64,000 bases of DNA from Filosporella fistucella (taxonomy: Eukaryota > Ascomycota > Leotiomycetes > Helotiales): assembly GCA_030077755.1 (NCBI GenBank), contig JAQJZZ010000010.1:3906001-3970000 (forward strand), read 5' to 3'. Position numbers and translations under genes: made by a program. Numbering within the stretch: the first letter of the stretch is position 1; each line of letters opens with the position of its first letter. Shown piece by piece: positions 36,561-47,163 of the stretch. The notes beneath the pieces are model-generated. The model did not search any database, was not told the DNA's origin, and saw only the letters and a program-made list of their open reading frames with translations.

Positions 36561-37650
36561 CTTTCTGGTGTTTGGGTGTTTGGGAATAGGTAGGATATTG
36601 GTGCATGGTTGTGGCGTCCAGTGATTTTGGTCTTCGACACAATTTTCAAGCTTCTGGCATTCTTCTTGAATCTATTCTACTAGTGCAATATATAGCAACG
36701 ATTTTATCGTCACCTACATGTTCGAACATGCCCCTGTAGTGTGTGACGTATGGTCATCAGGGTAGCAGCAGCACAGATTCTTTGTGATCAGCATCTGCAA
36801 ATTTTTATGGACTGATGATTTGATACAAATATCAAGCTGAAATAAGGAGAAGCAACGCTGCAGTCAAGTCAGGATACAAAGTAGAAAACAGCTTCATCAA
36901 AAGCAATATCACAAGGCTCGAGATAAATTTTGCCAGTCCAGCAGAGCTCGAATAGCACCGAAATAGGGGTTTCGGCTAGTTGCCAAGTACCTAGGTACTT
37001 TTGAGAAGGAAAACAAGTCTCTCGCTTGGGTAACAGAATGTTCTTAACTTCCTCCACACCGCCAATTCACGATCAAAAGATACAAACCTTACAACACGGA
37101 TGCTGATGACAACGTATACTTTCCCAGCCTCCTCCTGCCCCTCGTCCTGGATGTTGCCGCTCCGTGCTCCTCTATCTGGCGGCTGTGTCGTACCCCCGAC
37201 TCCTGCGTATGCAAGGCTACCCAACGGGAATTGAAGGAGCGCTCAGTCGCCCTCTTACAGGTCTCTATCCCCAATTCCCAGCCCAAGGGGGGCTAGTGTT
37301 GCTGTGAGTGCAGCAAATACTCCCACCCTGTTGGTCTTGTATCGCCAACTCATCGACGCCCTTTATGCGGTTCATGCACCTCAGTGTTCCGTCGTCTAAA
37401 AAAATCTGATCGGTGTCAGTGTCGCACGCATGAATCATTTCGTTGAAATAATATAGTTCTTCCTTTCTTCCACGATCTTTCTCTCTTCTCTTTTCCCTCT
37501 CCCTCTGCCATATTTCACAAATGTGTATTAATAATTCTAATCGTGAGCGCCGTTGGCAAGGTCGCTGGATATATGGGATTTCTTCTGACGTTTCGTAGAA
37601 CGCGACCTGAATCCACTGGCAGTGCGCCAACGATTCATAACCCCACAGCA
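36561..37650. other. Gene-free interval, promoter of BTB gene
   Basis: 1.1 kb between two plus-strand genes. A pyrimidine-rich stretch (about 37450-37510) precedes the BTB gene start, as is common in fungal promoters. No gene seen. Confidence 0.5.
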
Positions 37651-40600
37651 ATGGCGCCCGAAATTTTGATATTTATGCCAAACGGCGATGTCACATTAAC
37701 TCTTACCAGACATATTCTGAGCGAAGTAGCTCCAGTAACAAAATCGTCACCAAATGAACAACCGGCAACTGAGGAGGATGAGGATGCACTGATCGAGGCT
37801 GCTCTTGGAATAGAACCCGAACCAATCGACCAGGACGAAAGCGTTCTATATTATGCACCTGACCCGCCTGGCGCCGAAAATGGCCCCCTTTATCCTCCAG
37901 ACCCTCGTTCTCGTGGATCCAACGAAAGACGCGACCGTTCTGCCAGTCCGCCTGCATCATTTTGGGCGGCATTAAAGAGGCAGCAGGCTGAGATTGGAGT
38001 GGTTGAAGCTATTGAGGACGAACCGTCTGAGCCCGCGGAAGTCAAGGAGCCAGAATTGATAGGAACACAGGAGGTGCAATGCCTGGTATCCTCCCGTCAT
38101 TTGATCCTCTCATCTCGATATTTTGAGACGATTCTGAGTGGTCAATTTCCTGAAGCCAAGGCTTTGCGAGCAGAAGGTCATGTGGAGATTTCCCTGCTAG
38201 ATGAGGATGCTGATAGCATGATCATTCTTTTGAATATCATTCACGGAGCAAGTCGAAAGGTTCCCAGGACAATTAGTCTCGAAGGACTGAGCAAGCTGGC
38301 AGTTACAGTGAGCAAGTTTGGGATGTTGGATACAGTGGAGTTCTTCTCGGATACCTGGATTGACCATCTACAGCGGGAAGGACTGCCAAAGATTTACAAG
38401 ATGGAGGTGTTGAGGTTGCTGTTCATATTTTGGGTTTTTGATCGCGAGAAAGAGTTCAAGGATATGACAAGACTGACGCAAAGAGAGGCGGATGATAATT
38501 TTGATGAGGATATAAAGCTTGCGAATGTGAAGATTCCGGTAGCAATTATTGGTAAGCGTGGAGTCAGTTGCATTGAAAGTGGTGTGCTAACAGGAATCCA
38601 GATGCCATTAAACAAGCTCGCGATTCTGCAATAGAAACCGCCATAACCCTCATACACTCTTACATCACCCGCTATTTGGAGGGCTCAACTCTTTGTGATA
38701 CCGCTCTCGACGATGAGCTTCGATATGCATGTGATGCCATGGTCCTCGGCTCCCTTCTGAGAAGTTCCCGCAAAATCGGCATTTGGCCAAAGCCAGATTG
38801 CCCATATGCGGGTAAAAAATTCAAGGATTTGGCCAGAGCTATCCGAGGTATCAGAGTTCTAGATGTTTGCAACAAGACGAGCAGTCGAAAATGGAATTCG
38901 CATGGTCCTGCAGGCAATTGCCATGGGATAGAGGATGAGATTGAACTGGCGATGAAAGAGGTCGAGCGAAAGGTTGCCGGACTGAATCTTGCAGAATTTC
39001 GAAAGAAGGGGTATGTTATGTGACTATTCTAAGGCATATATCACTAACGGTGTGCAAACAGCGAGGACTACATTCCAGTGTTCGAGCCCACCGAGACGAA
39101 AATCTATTCCGAGCCAGAACCAGCAATCAGCCGACAAAATTCTTTGGAAATGGTTACGAATAAGTCTTCCGAACAGGAGGTGAAGGTCGAAGTAGCAATT
39201 CCAGCAGTGCTACCTCCCCCCAAGCGCTCACCACCTATCAATATTTCTAGGCTGGTAGAGTCCCACCCGCAGGAAGAAAACAAAAAAATCCTTCCAAGAC
39301 AGCAGCATACTAAAGCCTCACCACCATCATCTAATCCGTCCATTTCTAGAGTTCACCAGGAGAAAGTACTCTCTGAGCCTAAAGTACCCGAAAACCAACA
39401 TTCGAGAACAGGTTACCAGGCTCGTGGGCGAAGTCCTCCAAGACCAGTTACTCAAGAAGAGAAGCCAAAGCCTAAAGGCAAGGAAACCTCACCTTCACTC
39501 TTTTCTTGGCCTAATAATAAGCAAGAGGGTGTTCTCAAATCAGTACCAAAGCAGCATCAGTCGAGTGGTTTCCTCCAGCAAGAAGTGCAAGCACAAAGGC
39601 CATCGCCACGAGAAATCGTACATGAGGTCGCGCGGAAAGCTTTGCCTCTGGATGAACCAAAGCAGCATCAAAATGGACAAGCACACCCCACCGCAGTCCA
39701 GTTCAGTAGACATGAAGTCACGGCGCCTAGAACAACCCCAAATCCACCTCGCCAAAACCCAAATGGTCACTCCAATATCGTTCCAACGAAAGCTGTGGGT
39801 TCAGTACGTCAAGAAGCGCGATCACAAGAGTCCTCACCACGAAATAGCATGCATGAGGTGTTGGCCCCGAAAACAACTCCAAACTCCTCCATTTCCCATC
39901 AAAGCAGTCAAACAGCTCCAGCAGTGCAGGCTCCCAAACCGATATTCTCAACATCTAACTACAGTCAGCCTGCCTCAACTCAATCCTCCCGAAACACCAA
40001 CCCAAGCACATCCACTTCCACTTCAAGAGAAACATCGATATCACGCGAGAATTCAATGAAACGAGACAACCAAGCCAGCGTCCAAGCAGCAAATGAGAAG
40101 CTAGACAGACTTTCCCGTACGCCTTCTTACCGCCATATCCCAATCGATAGAGAAGAACTACAATCTCCAGAACCACTGAGACCGAGAGTAGCACCAATGT
40201 CTATATTCGATAGAGATGCCGTACAATCCCCGTCTCCTGTGGAGTCGAGAATGGTGTCGTTAGATGATAATGTGGAGAGTGTGGCTCCGGTCTCGAGGAG
40301 TGGCAATGGCAATGGAAGTCACAGGGGAAGTTATGATGAGAGCAACAATGGGAATCACACTGGAAGTCACAACGGAAATCACAACGGAAATCACAACGGA
40401 AATCACAACGGAAATCACAACGGAAATCACAACGGAAATCACAACGGAAATCACAACGGAAATCACAACGGAAATCACAACGGAAATCACAACGGAAATC
40501 ACAACGGAAATCACAATGGGAGTCATCACGGGGATACTAGCGGGGGTCACAATGGGAGCTACCATGGGATTCATAACGAAAATAGCAATGGCAACGGAAA

Positions 40601-40922
40601 CAGCAATGGAAGAGTCAAACCAATGGAAATGAAAGAGGAGAAGAAGTTGCCTTCCCTAGCCTGGGGAGGAACACCAATCAGCCCGATCAAGTCGCGAGAA
40701 GGTAGCGGAAGTCCCACATCCAGTACCTCAAAAGGCAGAGAAAGTCCCTTGAAGCACGAAATTCAACAGACAGAAAATGGGAGCAGCACGAAAGGCAGCG
40801 AAGGAGAGAACAAGAAACTAGAGGTAGTCGACCAGGAAATTTGGGTTCCAGATCCACCAGCTCAACAATTCAGAGTGAGAAGGGGAAAGAAGAGAGAAGT
40901 CTTTAGTGCGAGATTCACTTGA
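37651..40922 (+). CDS. BTB/POZ domain protein with poly(NHNG) tract
   Basis: Three exons are inferred: 37651-38551, 38602-39010 and 39062-40922, giving 1056 aa. A BTB-like fold lies at about 140-245 (EVQCLVSSRHLILSSRYFET, then VEISLLDEDADSMIILLNII and LSKLAVTVSKFGMLD). BTB domains mediate protein-protein contacts, for instance with cullin ligases; no partner can be named. A conserved-looking helical part follows to about 430. The rest is disordered, rich in Pro/Ser/Gln. Residues 873-924 are 13 consecutive HNG[N/S] units. The very C-terminus, DQEIWVPDPPAQQFRVRRGK, looks conserved. The start was chosen at MAPEILIF, preceded by a good CAATGG context; an in-frame ATG at 37573 would add 26 residues. 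Confidence 0.82.
40368..40523 (+). repeat. 12-bp minisatellite inside BTB coding region
   Basis: Thirteen tandem 12-bp units beginning CACAACGGA, the first twelve identical over that 9-bp core, and most fully identical as CACAACGGAAAT. The last is CACAATGGGAGT. Units encode His-Asn-Gly-Asn. Because 12 is a multiple of three, copy changes keep frame. Imperfect relatives extend on both sides (about 40335-40610). Confidence 0.95.
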
Positions 40923-41462
40923 ATCTCAATATTCGAGATGATATGAAGCAGGGAAACGAAATTGTTTGGATATACGAGCTCTTATGGATTTTTATTTGTG
41001 GTAGTTTGAGTTGGGGAACTTCTATGAATTTATGATGACGAATGAAGTTATGATTATGGATGATTTACGGCTGCCTAGATGTAAAAATAGGAGAGCATTG
41101 TGTTTGGATGTTTGGGATTAGGTTAATGAATAGCATACTAGCGAGCGGGCATATTTGTTGGAATGTTTTGTTGTTGTTGATGTCATCTGTTTTTCTGGCT
41201 TGCTTTTTTTTTCTAGCTTTGTGAAAGTCATTCCAGTGAAACTAGTGAGTCAAGTTTGCTTCGGGCCTTGTTGGGAACATTTAGTCTGGAGCACTTGAGA
41301 GATCTGAGGTACTAGATCTCTCTATTTAGTCGTAACGTTCTCAGAGGTCTGCATTTTATGTTTATTTCTGGGCGCTTGAAAGCAAGCAGATTGGGTCATT
41401 AAAGTTTTCCAGCTTCGATCTCACTATAATATTTGAATTTATCGGAAGCTTCCATTCAGCGA
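40923..41462. other. Gene-free interval between convergent genes
   Basis: 540 bp holding the 3' UTRs of the BTB gene (+) and ALG12 (-). A T-run (TTTTTTTTCT, near 41205) is the only notable feature. Confidence 0.5.
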
Positions 41463-43368
41463 TTAGAATCTGTAGTCCTCTCTCACCTTCCTGAGAATCC
41501 TAATCTTCCCCTCCATCCTCGGTCCTACCCAGTATCCTCCGGTGACCGTCCTCACCATATCTCGAACTAGCTTATAAGTGCCAAAGACTCCCATCTCCTT
41601 GAACATCAACCTCGCCTTATGGTCCTCCCTTTTCCTCCTCTCTTCATCATCTACCTCCCACCTACCCTGAGCTTTTTCTTTCACATCCTCGCTCTCCATC
41701 ACCTTCTCTTTGCCGTCTTCAATTTTCGTCAGATTATTGGCAGCATATACTCTCTGCAGACTCTCTGCAAAAGAGCTACCATCGCCGGGACGCAGAAACT
41801 CCATTCCAGCATATGCTTGGACAGTGCTGGCAATCTCCCATTTGCCAATTGCCTTTTCAGGTTCCTCCATTAATGCATAGTCGAATTTATCCCAAAATTC
41901 CGGGTCCATCAATTGCGCATCTTCTGTCTTGTCATACGTAATATTGACAGAGTTACCTGACTTGGTCTCCAGAGAAGGAAGTTCAAGGAAATGTGTTACC
42001 CCGGTCATACACGAAAGTACGTCCATGTGCACATTTAGCGTGTGAGTATTAGACCTTGAATCCTGCTTCATAATAGCATGTAGTTCCGTAAGCGCATCTC
42101 CTCCAGGATAATTCAAGGATGATATCCCTACCATCCCTAATGAAGCCACAAAGCTGAGAACTATTGACGCATAAAGTCCATACGTGACAACGTTTGCAAC
42201 CGACAAGGCTCCAGAAGTCTTTGCTCTTCTATAGGTGCCATCAGCAACTATAGCAGCCGCAGCTGTAATCTGGGGAACAACATAGATTATGAAGCGTGCC
42301 TCTTTATGGGGCAAGAAACTGTAGACTGCGATGAAGACTAAGCAGGGGGTAACCATATTCTTGATTAGCCTTCCCGTGGCAACACCTAGATACCCTCGAG
42401 GGATAAGAACCAAATAAATGACGGGATTTAAAAGCAGTCTCGGTAGAAGAGTGCTGAAATAATGCATGTAAGGGGATGTTCCCCAATCTGACGAATTTCC
42501 TTCGATGGCATTGTAAAAGAAGCCCGCCAATTCAGGCCATACAGGTCGTTGCCAGAAAAAGGAATCTATGAAAAAGGTGCAGATCACTGCAGCAGCTGCA
42601 CTCAGGAGACCCCTCCTAAATGTCTCCAGAAGTGATATCATACGGCGCGAAAACAGCATTACGATTTCTGCTAGAAGCAAGACAGCGATTTCGCTGCGAA
42701 AGATTACGCCCGCAAAAACGAAGTAGGTGATGCCGCGCATGATATTCCCATACCTGTTATACTCAGTAGCCAGAAGCTCCGAGAAACCAATTGTAGCTGC
42801 TATTCTTAGTTAGTTTCCTTTGTACGAATAGTCGCAACTCACTGAGTCCGAAAGCAAACATATTTGGCAAAGTCCTTGACGCATAATATATGACGTGAAA
42901 TTGGCTTGCTTGAAGCGCAATGAACCAATATCCCACACCTCTCCCATAGGCCTTTGTCAGAATATATGTGTATCTATTCAAAGCATACGCATTGAAAACC
43001 CCAAGCAGGAAGCGAGCAAAAAATTGCTGATGATTGACAATCGTTACGAGTGAGGAGATGCTCGAGAGGAGCCATGTTGGAAAAGCAAGAGCAAGAGCTC
43101 CAACAAAGGTGCGCGGAACGGCACCCGGAAATGAGAAATGGTCGTATTTCTCGTGAAATTGGGCAGAGGTATTCGTGATAGGTAATTGGTATTTTATGAT
43201 ATCGTGAATAGCTTGGATATTGAACGATTCCTCGACCTTGGTGTAAGGAGCAACGATGCTGTATAAAGTAATGAGGAGCGGGAAGGCGAGATATGCCATA
43301 TAGTCTATGTTGAATTAGCAAGATTATTCAAACACTGACTACTACCATATACCTCGAACGAAACTCAT
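41463..43368 (-). CDS. ALG12: ALG12, dolichyl-P-Man:Man7GlcNAc2-PP-dolichol alpha-1,6-mannosyltransferase
   Basis: Three exons are inferred: 43368-43353 (16 nt), 43304-42843 and 42796-41463, giving 603 aa. ALG12 (family GT22) adds the eighth mannose to the lipid-linked N-glycan precursor in the ER lumen. Signatures are APYTKVEESFNIQAIHDI with the catalytic-region Glu pair, YDHFSFPGAVPRTFVGAL, SRTLPNMFAFGL, FRSEIAVLLLAE, WGTSPYMHYFSTLLPR and LPHKEARFI. Many hydrophobic helices lie before a charged C-terminal tail longer than in yeast. Exon 3 has a TAGCAG double acceptor. The downstream AG gives FGLTTIGF, matching the family's FGLTT; the upstream one would insert one Ala. The tiny first exon is less certain; otherwise the start would be 43299. 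Confidence 0.92.
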
Positions 43369-43708
43369 GTTTCTAAAGTTAAGGTTTACACTCCGAATAG
43401 AACTTGAAAATCGAGCTGCGCAGCTCCAATGAACACCCGTTCTTCAGCACATCTGTTGAAGTTCGCGCTGCCTAAAGTTGGTGTTTATCGAGATACAGTA
43501 GCTCTCATTCCACATCCTCCATTCCTCGACGTTGGGGCAGATCAATCGCCTCCTCTCAAAGTACAGCCTCGTGGACCGAGTCTGGTTTAGCCTGAGAACA
43601 TAAAGCCACCTCTTGGGGCACGGAAGTTCCCACCAGCAGACACCTCTCCAGATTTCAGCCTTCTGCATCCCACGACAACATCACGTTGCGCCCGCCAACA
43701 CCGTCAAG
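43369..43708. promoter_or_regulatory. Divergent promoter shared by ALG12 and YOS1
   Basis: Only 340 bp separate the two start codons on opposite strands, so both promoters must lie here or overlap. Both products act in the early secretory pathway, which makes shared control plausible but unproven. No TATA box is obvious. Confidence 0.5.
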
Positions 43709-44202
43709 ATGATGTTCTTTGCGTTTGGAAACCTAATCTACAGTACGAATTTCCTTATTTTCTTTTCGTCTCCACCTAGCTCAACCTTCCTGAAGCCCTG
43801 AGTTTGTGGCTTGCTATCCGTCTTTCTATCCTCCACTCAAACATATAACTAACAGTCCACAGTTTCCGTCTTCCTCATAAATGCGATCGCAGTTTTCTCC
43901 GAAGACCGTTTTCTCGCGCGCGTCGGATGGTCGAATTCAGTATCGGAGCCAGCGTTTGGAACGAGCAGTGTTGGCGGAGATGCGAGCATTAAGAGCAAAC
44001 TGATTAATTTGATGACGAGTGTAAGGACATTGATGAGAAGTAAGTTGTACAGCTATTCCCGACTGGGAGGGGCCTGAAAAGAGCCAAAACGGGCAGAAAT
44101 TTGGGGACGGCTGAGGAACTGTAACGAGTTGTGCTAATCGATGTAGTACCCTTGATATTGATCAACACGGTTATCATCCTTTACGAATTGACACTTGGAT
44201 AG
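43709..44202 (+). CDS. YOS1: Yos1/IER3IP1-like ER-Golgi transport protein
   Basis: Three exons are inferred: 43709-43742, 43863-44039 and 44147-44202, giving 88 aa, the normal size. Yos1 is a small membrane protein of the Yip1-Yif1 complex required for ER-to-Golgi vesicle transport. The N-terminal helix contains FGNLIYISVFLINAIAVFSE, followed by the conserved DRFLARVGW. The Ser-rich loop ends KLINLMTSVRTLMRIPLILI, and the second helix ends VIILYELTLG. The acceptor at 43862 was preferred to an AG at 43855 because only it keeps phase. The gene is too small and too divided to appear as one long frame. Identification rests on several blocks matching the family from memory. Confidence 0.92.
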
Positions 44203-44648
44203 TCTTGCAAGAGTCGGGGGTGTACGATATGTGATTGCAACCTAAGATTTGGGGATGAGATGGGAAGGCATGGAATAGCACGGCGTTTGGCGGGGAATAA
44301 GGAGCGTACATAAGTCACAGAGGAAGGACCTCGCGAATAGGCGTATAGAAGCGATGACATCAAAAAATACCATGGACAATCAAATTCTAGAACGATATGA
44401 ATGCTTCATGGAATCCATTATTATGTGTCATTCCTCACGCTATTATATCCGTCAAGAATGCTATACAAAACACCAGAGCCCCATTTACTCATCCAAAGCT
44501 GGCTGAGGTCCGTCCAAAACTCCTTCTGATAGATGACAGATATGTTCTCTTACGTTTCATCCACATTTCTCACCTTCTCATTCGATGTTCCCAACGTTAT
44601 TTTCGGGTATTTTCCGGCCGCAAAATGCTGAAATAAAAGTACACCACC
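44203..44648. other. Gene-free interval between convergent genes
   Basis: 446 bp between the stops of YOS1 (+) and the deubiquitinase (-). No gene or RNA recognised. Confidence 0.5.
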
Positions 44649-47163
44649 TCATGTGTTCATTAGATTGCTCTTCTTTCGTCCCAGCCCACTAAAGCTGAAT
44701 CTGTCTTTGGTCGATTTGGAATGCTTTTCCGGTGTCTGTGGTCCTGTTTCCCCCTCAACTGCAGTGTGCGAATCATCTGGGGTACCCATTGAAGACTTGC
44801 TTTCCCCATTCTTGCCACTTAGGAAACCGAAGCTTTTGCGGCTCATGCTCTTGCTACCTTTGTGACTACGATTCAAACCCAATCCAAAGGTTTTATCATG
44901 TGTGTGACCATTTTCCTTGGGTTCAGAATTTCCGGACCCAGCAGCTTCTTTTCTCCTTCTTTCCTCTTCCTCAAGAGCTGATTGCTTGCTGGCAGCCATT
45001 GCTTTCTTTATTTCTTCGGCCTGTGTCCGACTGGTTTCTCTTCTCGCAAGATCTGCTTCCTTCCTCCGCCTTTCTTCCGCTTTTATCCTTTCCTTCTCAG
45101 CGGCCTTCTCAGCGACCTTTCGTGCTTTCTCGGCTTCTTTACTTTCTTTCTTTTCCCGTTCCTTCTCCTCTTTAGTCTTAGCTCTCGGTACTTCAACTAC
45201 AGGTACGATAACTGGGGGAGGTGGAGTTGGAAGAGTTGCCGAGTGCCTAAGACCAACCTTCGGGGATGTTGGTAAAGGAGAAGTAAGAGCATGGTCAAGG
45301 GACACAAATTCCTGATGCTCATCGATTGGTGTTGTGGGAATAGAGACAGCTTTGGAAACTGACGATGGATGTGTTCCATTTGGCTGCGGGTGACCAAGCG
45401 CGATGTCAGCTTCTTTTGATGCAAGAGCAACTTCAGCAAGCCCCTCGGCTTCTTGTTCCTTCCTCATTGCTTCTACGGTAGTTTCTTGGTAGAATAGCAC
45501 GTAAGCGCATGCCATTCCAGGCTTATCACCAAAGAAATTTCGAACATAATGTTTATCAACAGGCTCAACCATTTCGTCATCAAATAAGAGCCAACCTCTG
45601 TCTTGAGTTTTGATGACCGAAACATAGTGGCCATGGTATGCATTGCCACCAATGTGGACGACCACCGCGTAGAGTTCATACAGGCGATCAGGATCCTCAG
45701 CGTCATCCGTTGTATTGAACATGCGTAAATGGTATGGATAGACAACTCGGTGGAAAAGCTTCTGCAGTCGGGTCATATCCTCGGTGTATTTGAATCTCTT
45801 AAGGTGTAACGCGAGAATTTTGGGTAATCGTTTGATTTTCATCCGCTTTTCGGCCTCTTGAAGGCCGCCACAATTGTCGCAGTGGAATTTGTTCCTTTCA
45901 CAAAGCATTTCTTCCGCGGAGAATTTTCGCAAGCAAGATGTGACAGAAGAATGTTGGTCGAGATCAATGGAAAGATCTAGGAATGTCTCATCTCGTTGTG
46001 ATGCCGTCTCGCACGTCAAACACTTAGTTTCTGAAGTCAGTACTCCTTCGAAAATTTCATGAACCCATCCTGTCCCAGGGGATCGTGTGCCAGAAGTCAA
46101 GCCCATTGCAGCAGCAGCAGATGTCACCGCTGCCTTCATAGATTGAGCCATGACATCCTCGTTGTTTGGTGGTGCCAGCTCTCTCATACGTATCGCGTTT
46201 GCTTCCACGTTCGATATGACGGCATTCAAAACCAGTCCGTAGAACTCATGAGCATCTTGATGCATCGAAGTCCGGAACATCTCATTGTCTCGCTTGAATA
46301 TCTCCAAGAATCTTTGGGGGCTCAACACTCCTGTCCGCGAATTATTTGCAATAAGAGCCATAAAGATATCCTTCAACGCAGTAAATGTTGATTCTTCCAT
46401 ACCATAGGAGCTTGCATTCTCATATGTGAGCTCTAGAATGGGGCCTGCAAGCATAGCATGCTTTTTCTTGTATTCTGGAGAGTCAGGTTTGTCTTCTGGT
46501 CGCTGTCCTGGGCTTGCAGGCACCGGTTGTCCAGCGTTGAAAGCGGCTCTCCTCTTCATTGCCTCGGCTGCAGTAATTCCCTTCTGCTTTGTGGCCGGTA
46601 CAACTGCGCCGCCATTCTGTACAGGTGCTCGTATTGGAGTGACAATCTTGGGATGTCCATTCGGAGTGTCAAGTGGGGAGTGCGGGGGATAACGAACGAC
46701 GTGCTCTCTGAACGGGACTGAGTAGTATAATGCTTGTACGATTGAATTGCAGTAACTAGAGGAGTTAGTCTACAGTTTCAGATCATCTTAGAAAGAACGA
46801 ACCAAGTGTTTCCAAACTAAAGCATGTCAGTAAATTCCTTGAGGTGATCTTGTTTTGTACGTACGTTCTCTAATCCAAAGAATTTGTCACTTCCATCATT
46901 TCGTATTGGTCCTGCATTTTGCAACATTTTGACCAGCGGGGTGATCTCAGGCTCGGGTTCGACATCTTTCTTGTTTTTGTGGGAGGGAGAGGAAACACCT
47001 GGACTCGAAGTCCCCTGTGATGTGTTAGCTGATGTTTCCAACCATTTCAGCGCATTCGAAGCGGCCGGTGAAGTCAATCGGCAATTCACAACAGACAACC
47101 ATCACAAATGAGGGAGATTCTACTGACAGATGCGGCCCCCTTGAATTTGCTGAGAAAGGACAT
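44649..47163 (-). CDS. creB: Ubiquitin carboxyl-terminal hydrolase CreB (USP12/46, Ubp9/13 type)
   Basis: Four exons are inferred: 47163-47128, 47014-46865, 46816-46803 (14 nt) and 46755-44649, giving 768 aa. CreB is the deubiquitinase of the CreB-CreC complex controlling carbon catabolite repression in Aspergillus and permease turnover. The Cys box [20 protein letters not shown] contains catalytic Cys67, whose codon is split by an intron. Further motifs are [15 protein letters not shown], a zinc knuckle (TKCLTCE, about 312-315, and HCDNCG, about 359-362), [10 protein letters not shown], and the His box [13 protein letters not shown] with His443 followed by [13 protein letters not shown] Lys/Glu-rich coiled coil (about 600-680) and a Ser-rich tail end the protein, as in CreB. 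The start MSFLSKFKG is typical. The donor of the third intron is GTTCGT, off consensus. Confidence 0.94.

Noticed and set aside
39424..40059. 211-codon + strand frame inside BTB exon 3
   Set aside because: Shifted reading of the low-complexity BTB exon; no recognisable domain.
40368..40523. Possible CRISPR-like array
   Set aside because: Units are contiguous 12-mers with no spacers, inside a coding exon of a eukaryote.
40260..40632. Open frames on both strands across the BTB repeat, coding Val-Ile-Ser or Ile-Thr-Glu repeats
   Set aside because: They arise because the 12-bp unit keeps every frame open; the BTB frame continues well on both sides and is the real one.
44732..45315. Hydrophobic-looking + strand frames over the 3' part of creB
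   Set aside because: They are the complement of the Lys/Glu-rich coiled coil, which reads as Phe/Leu/Ser-rich; a composition shadow.
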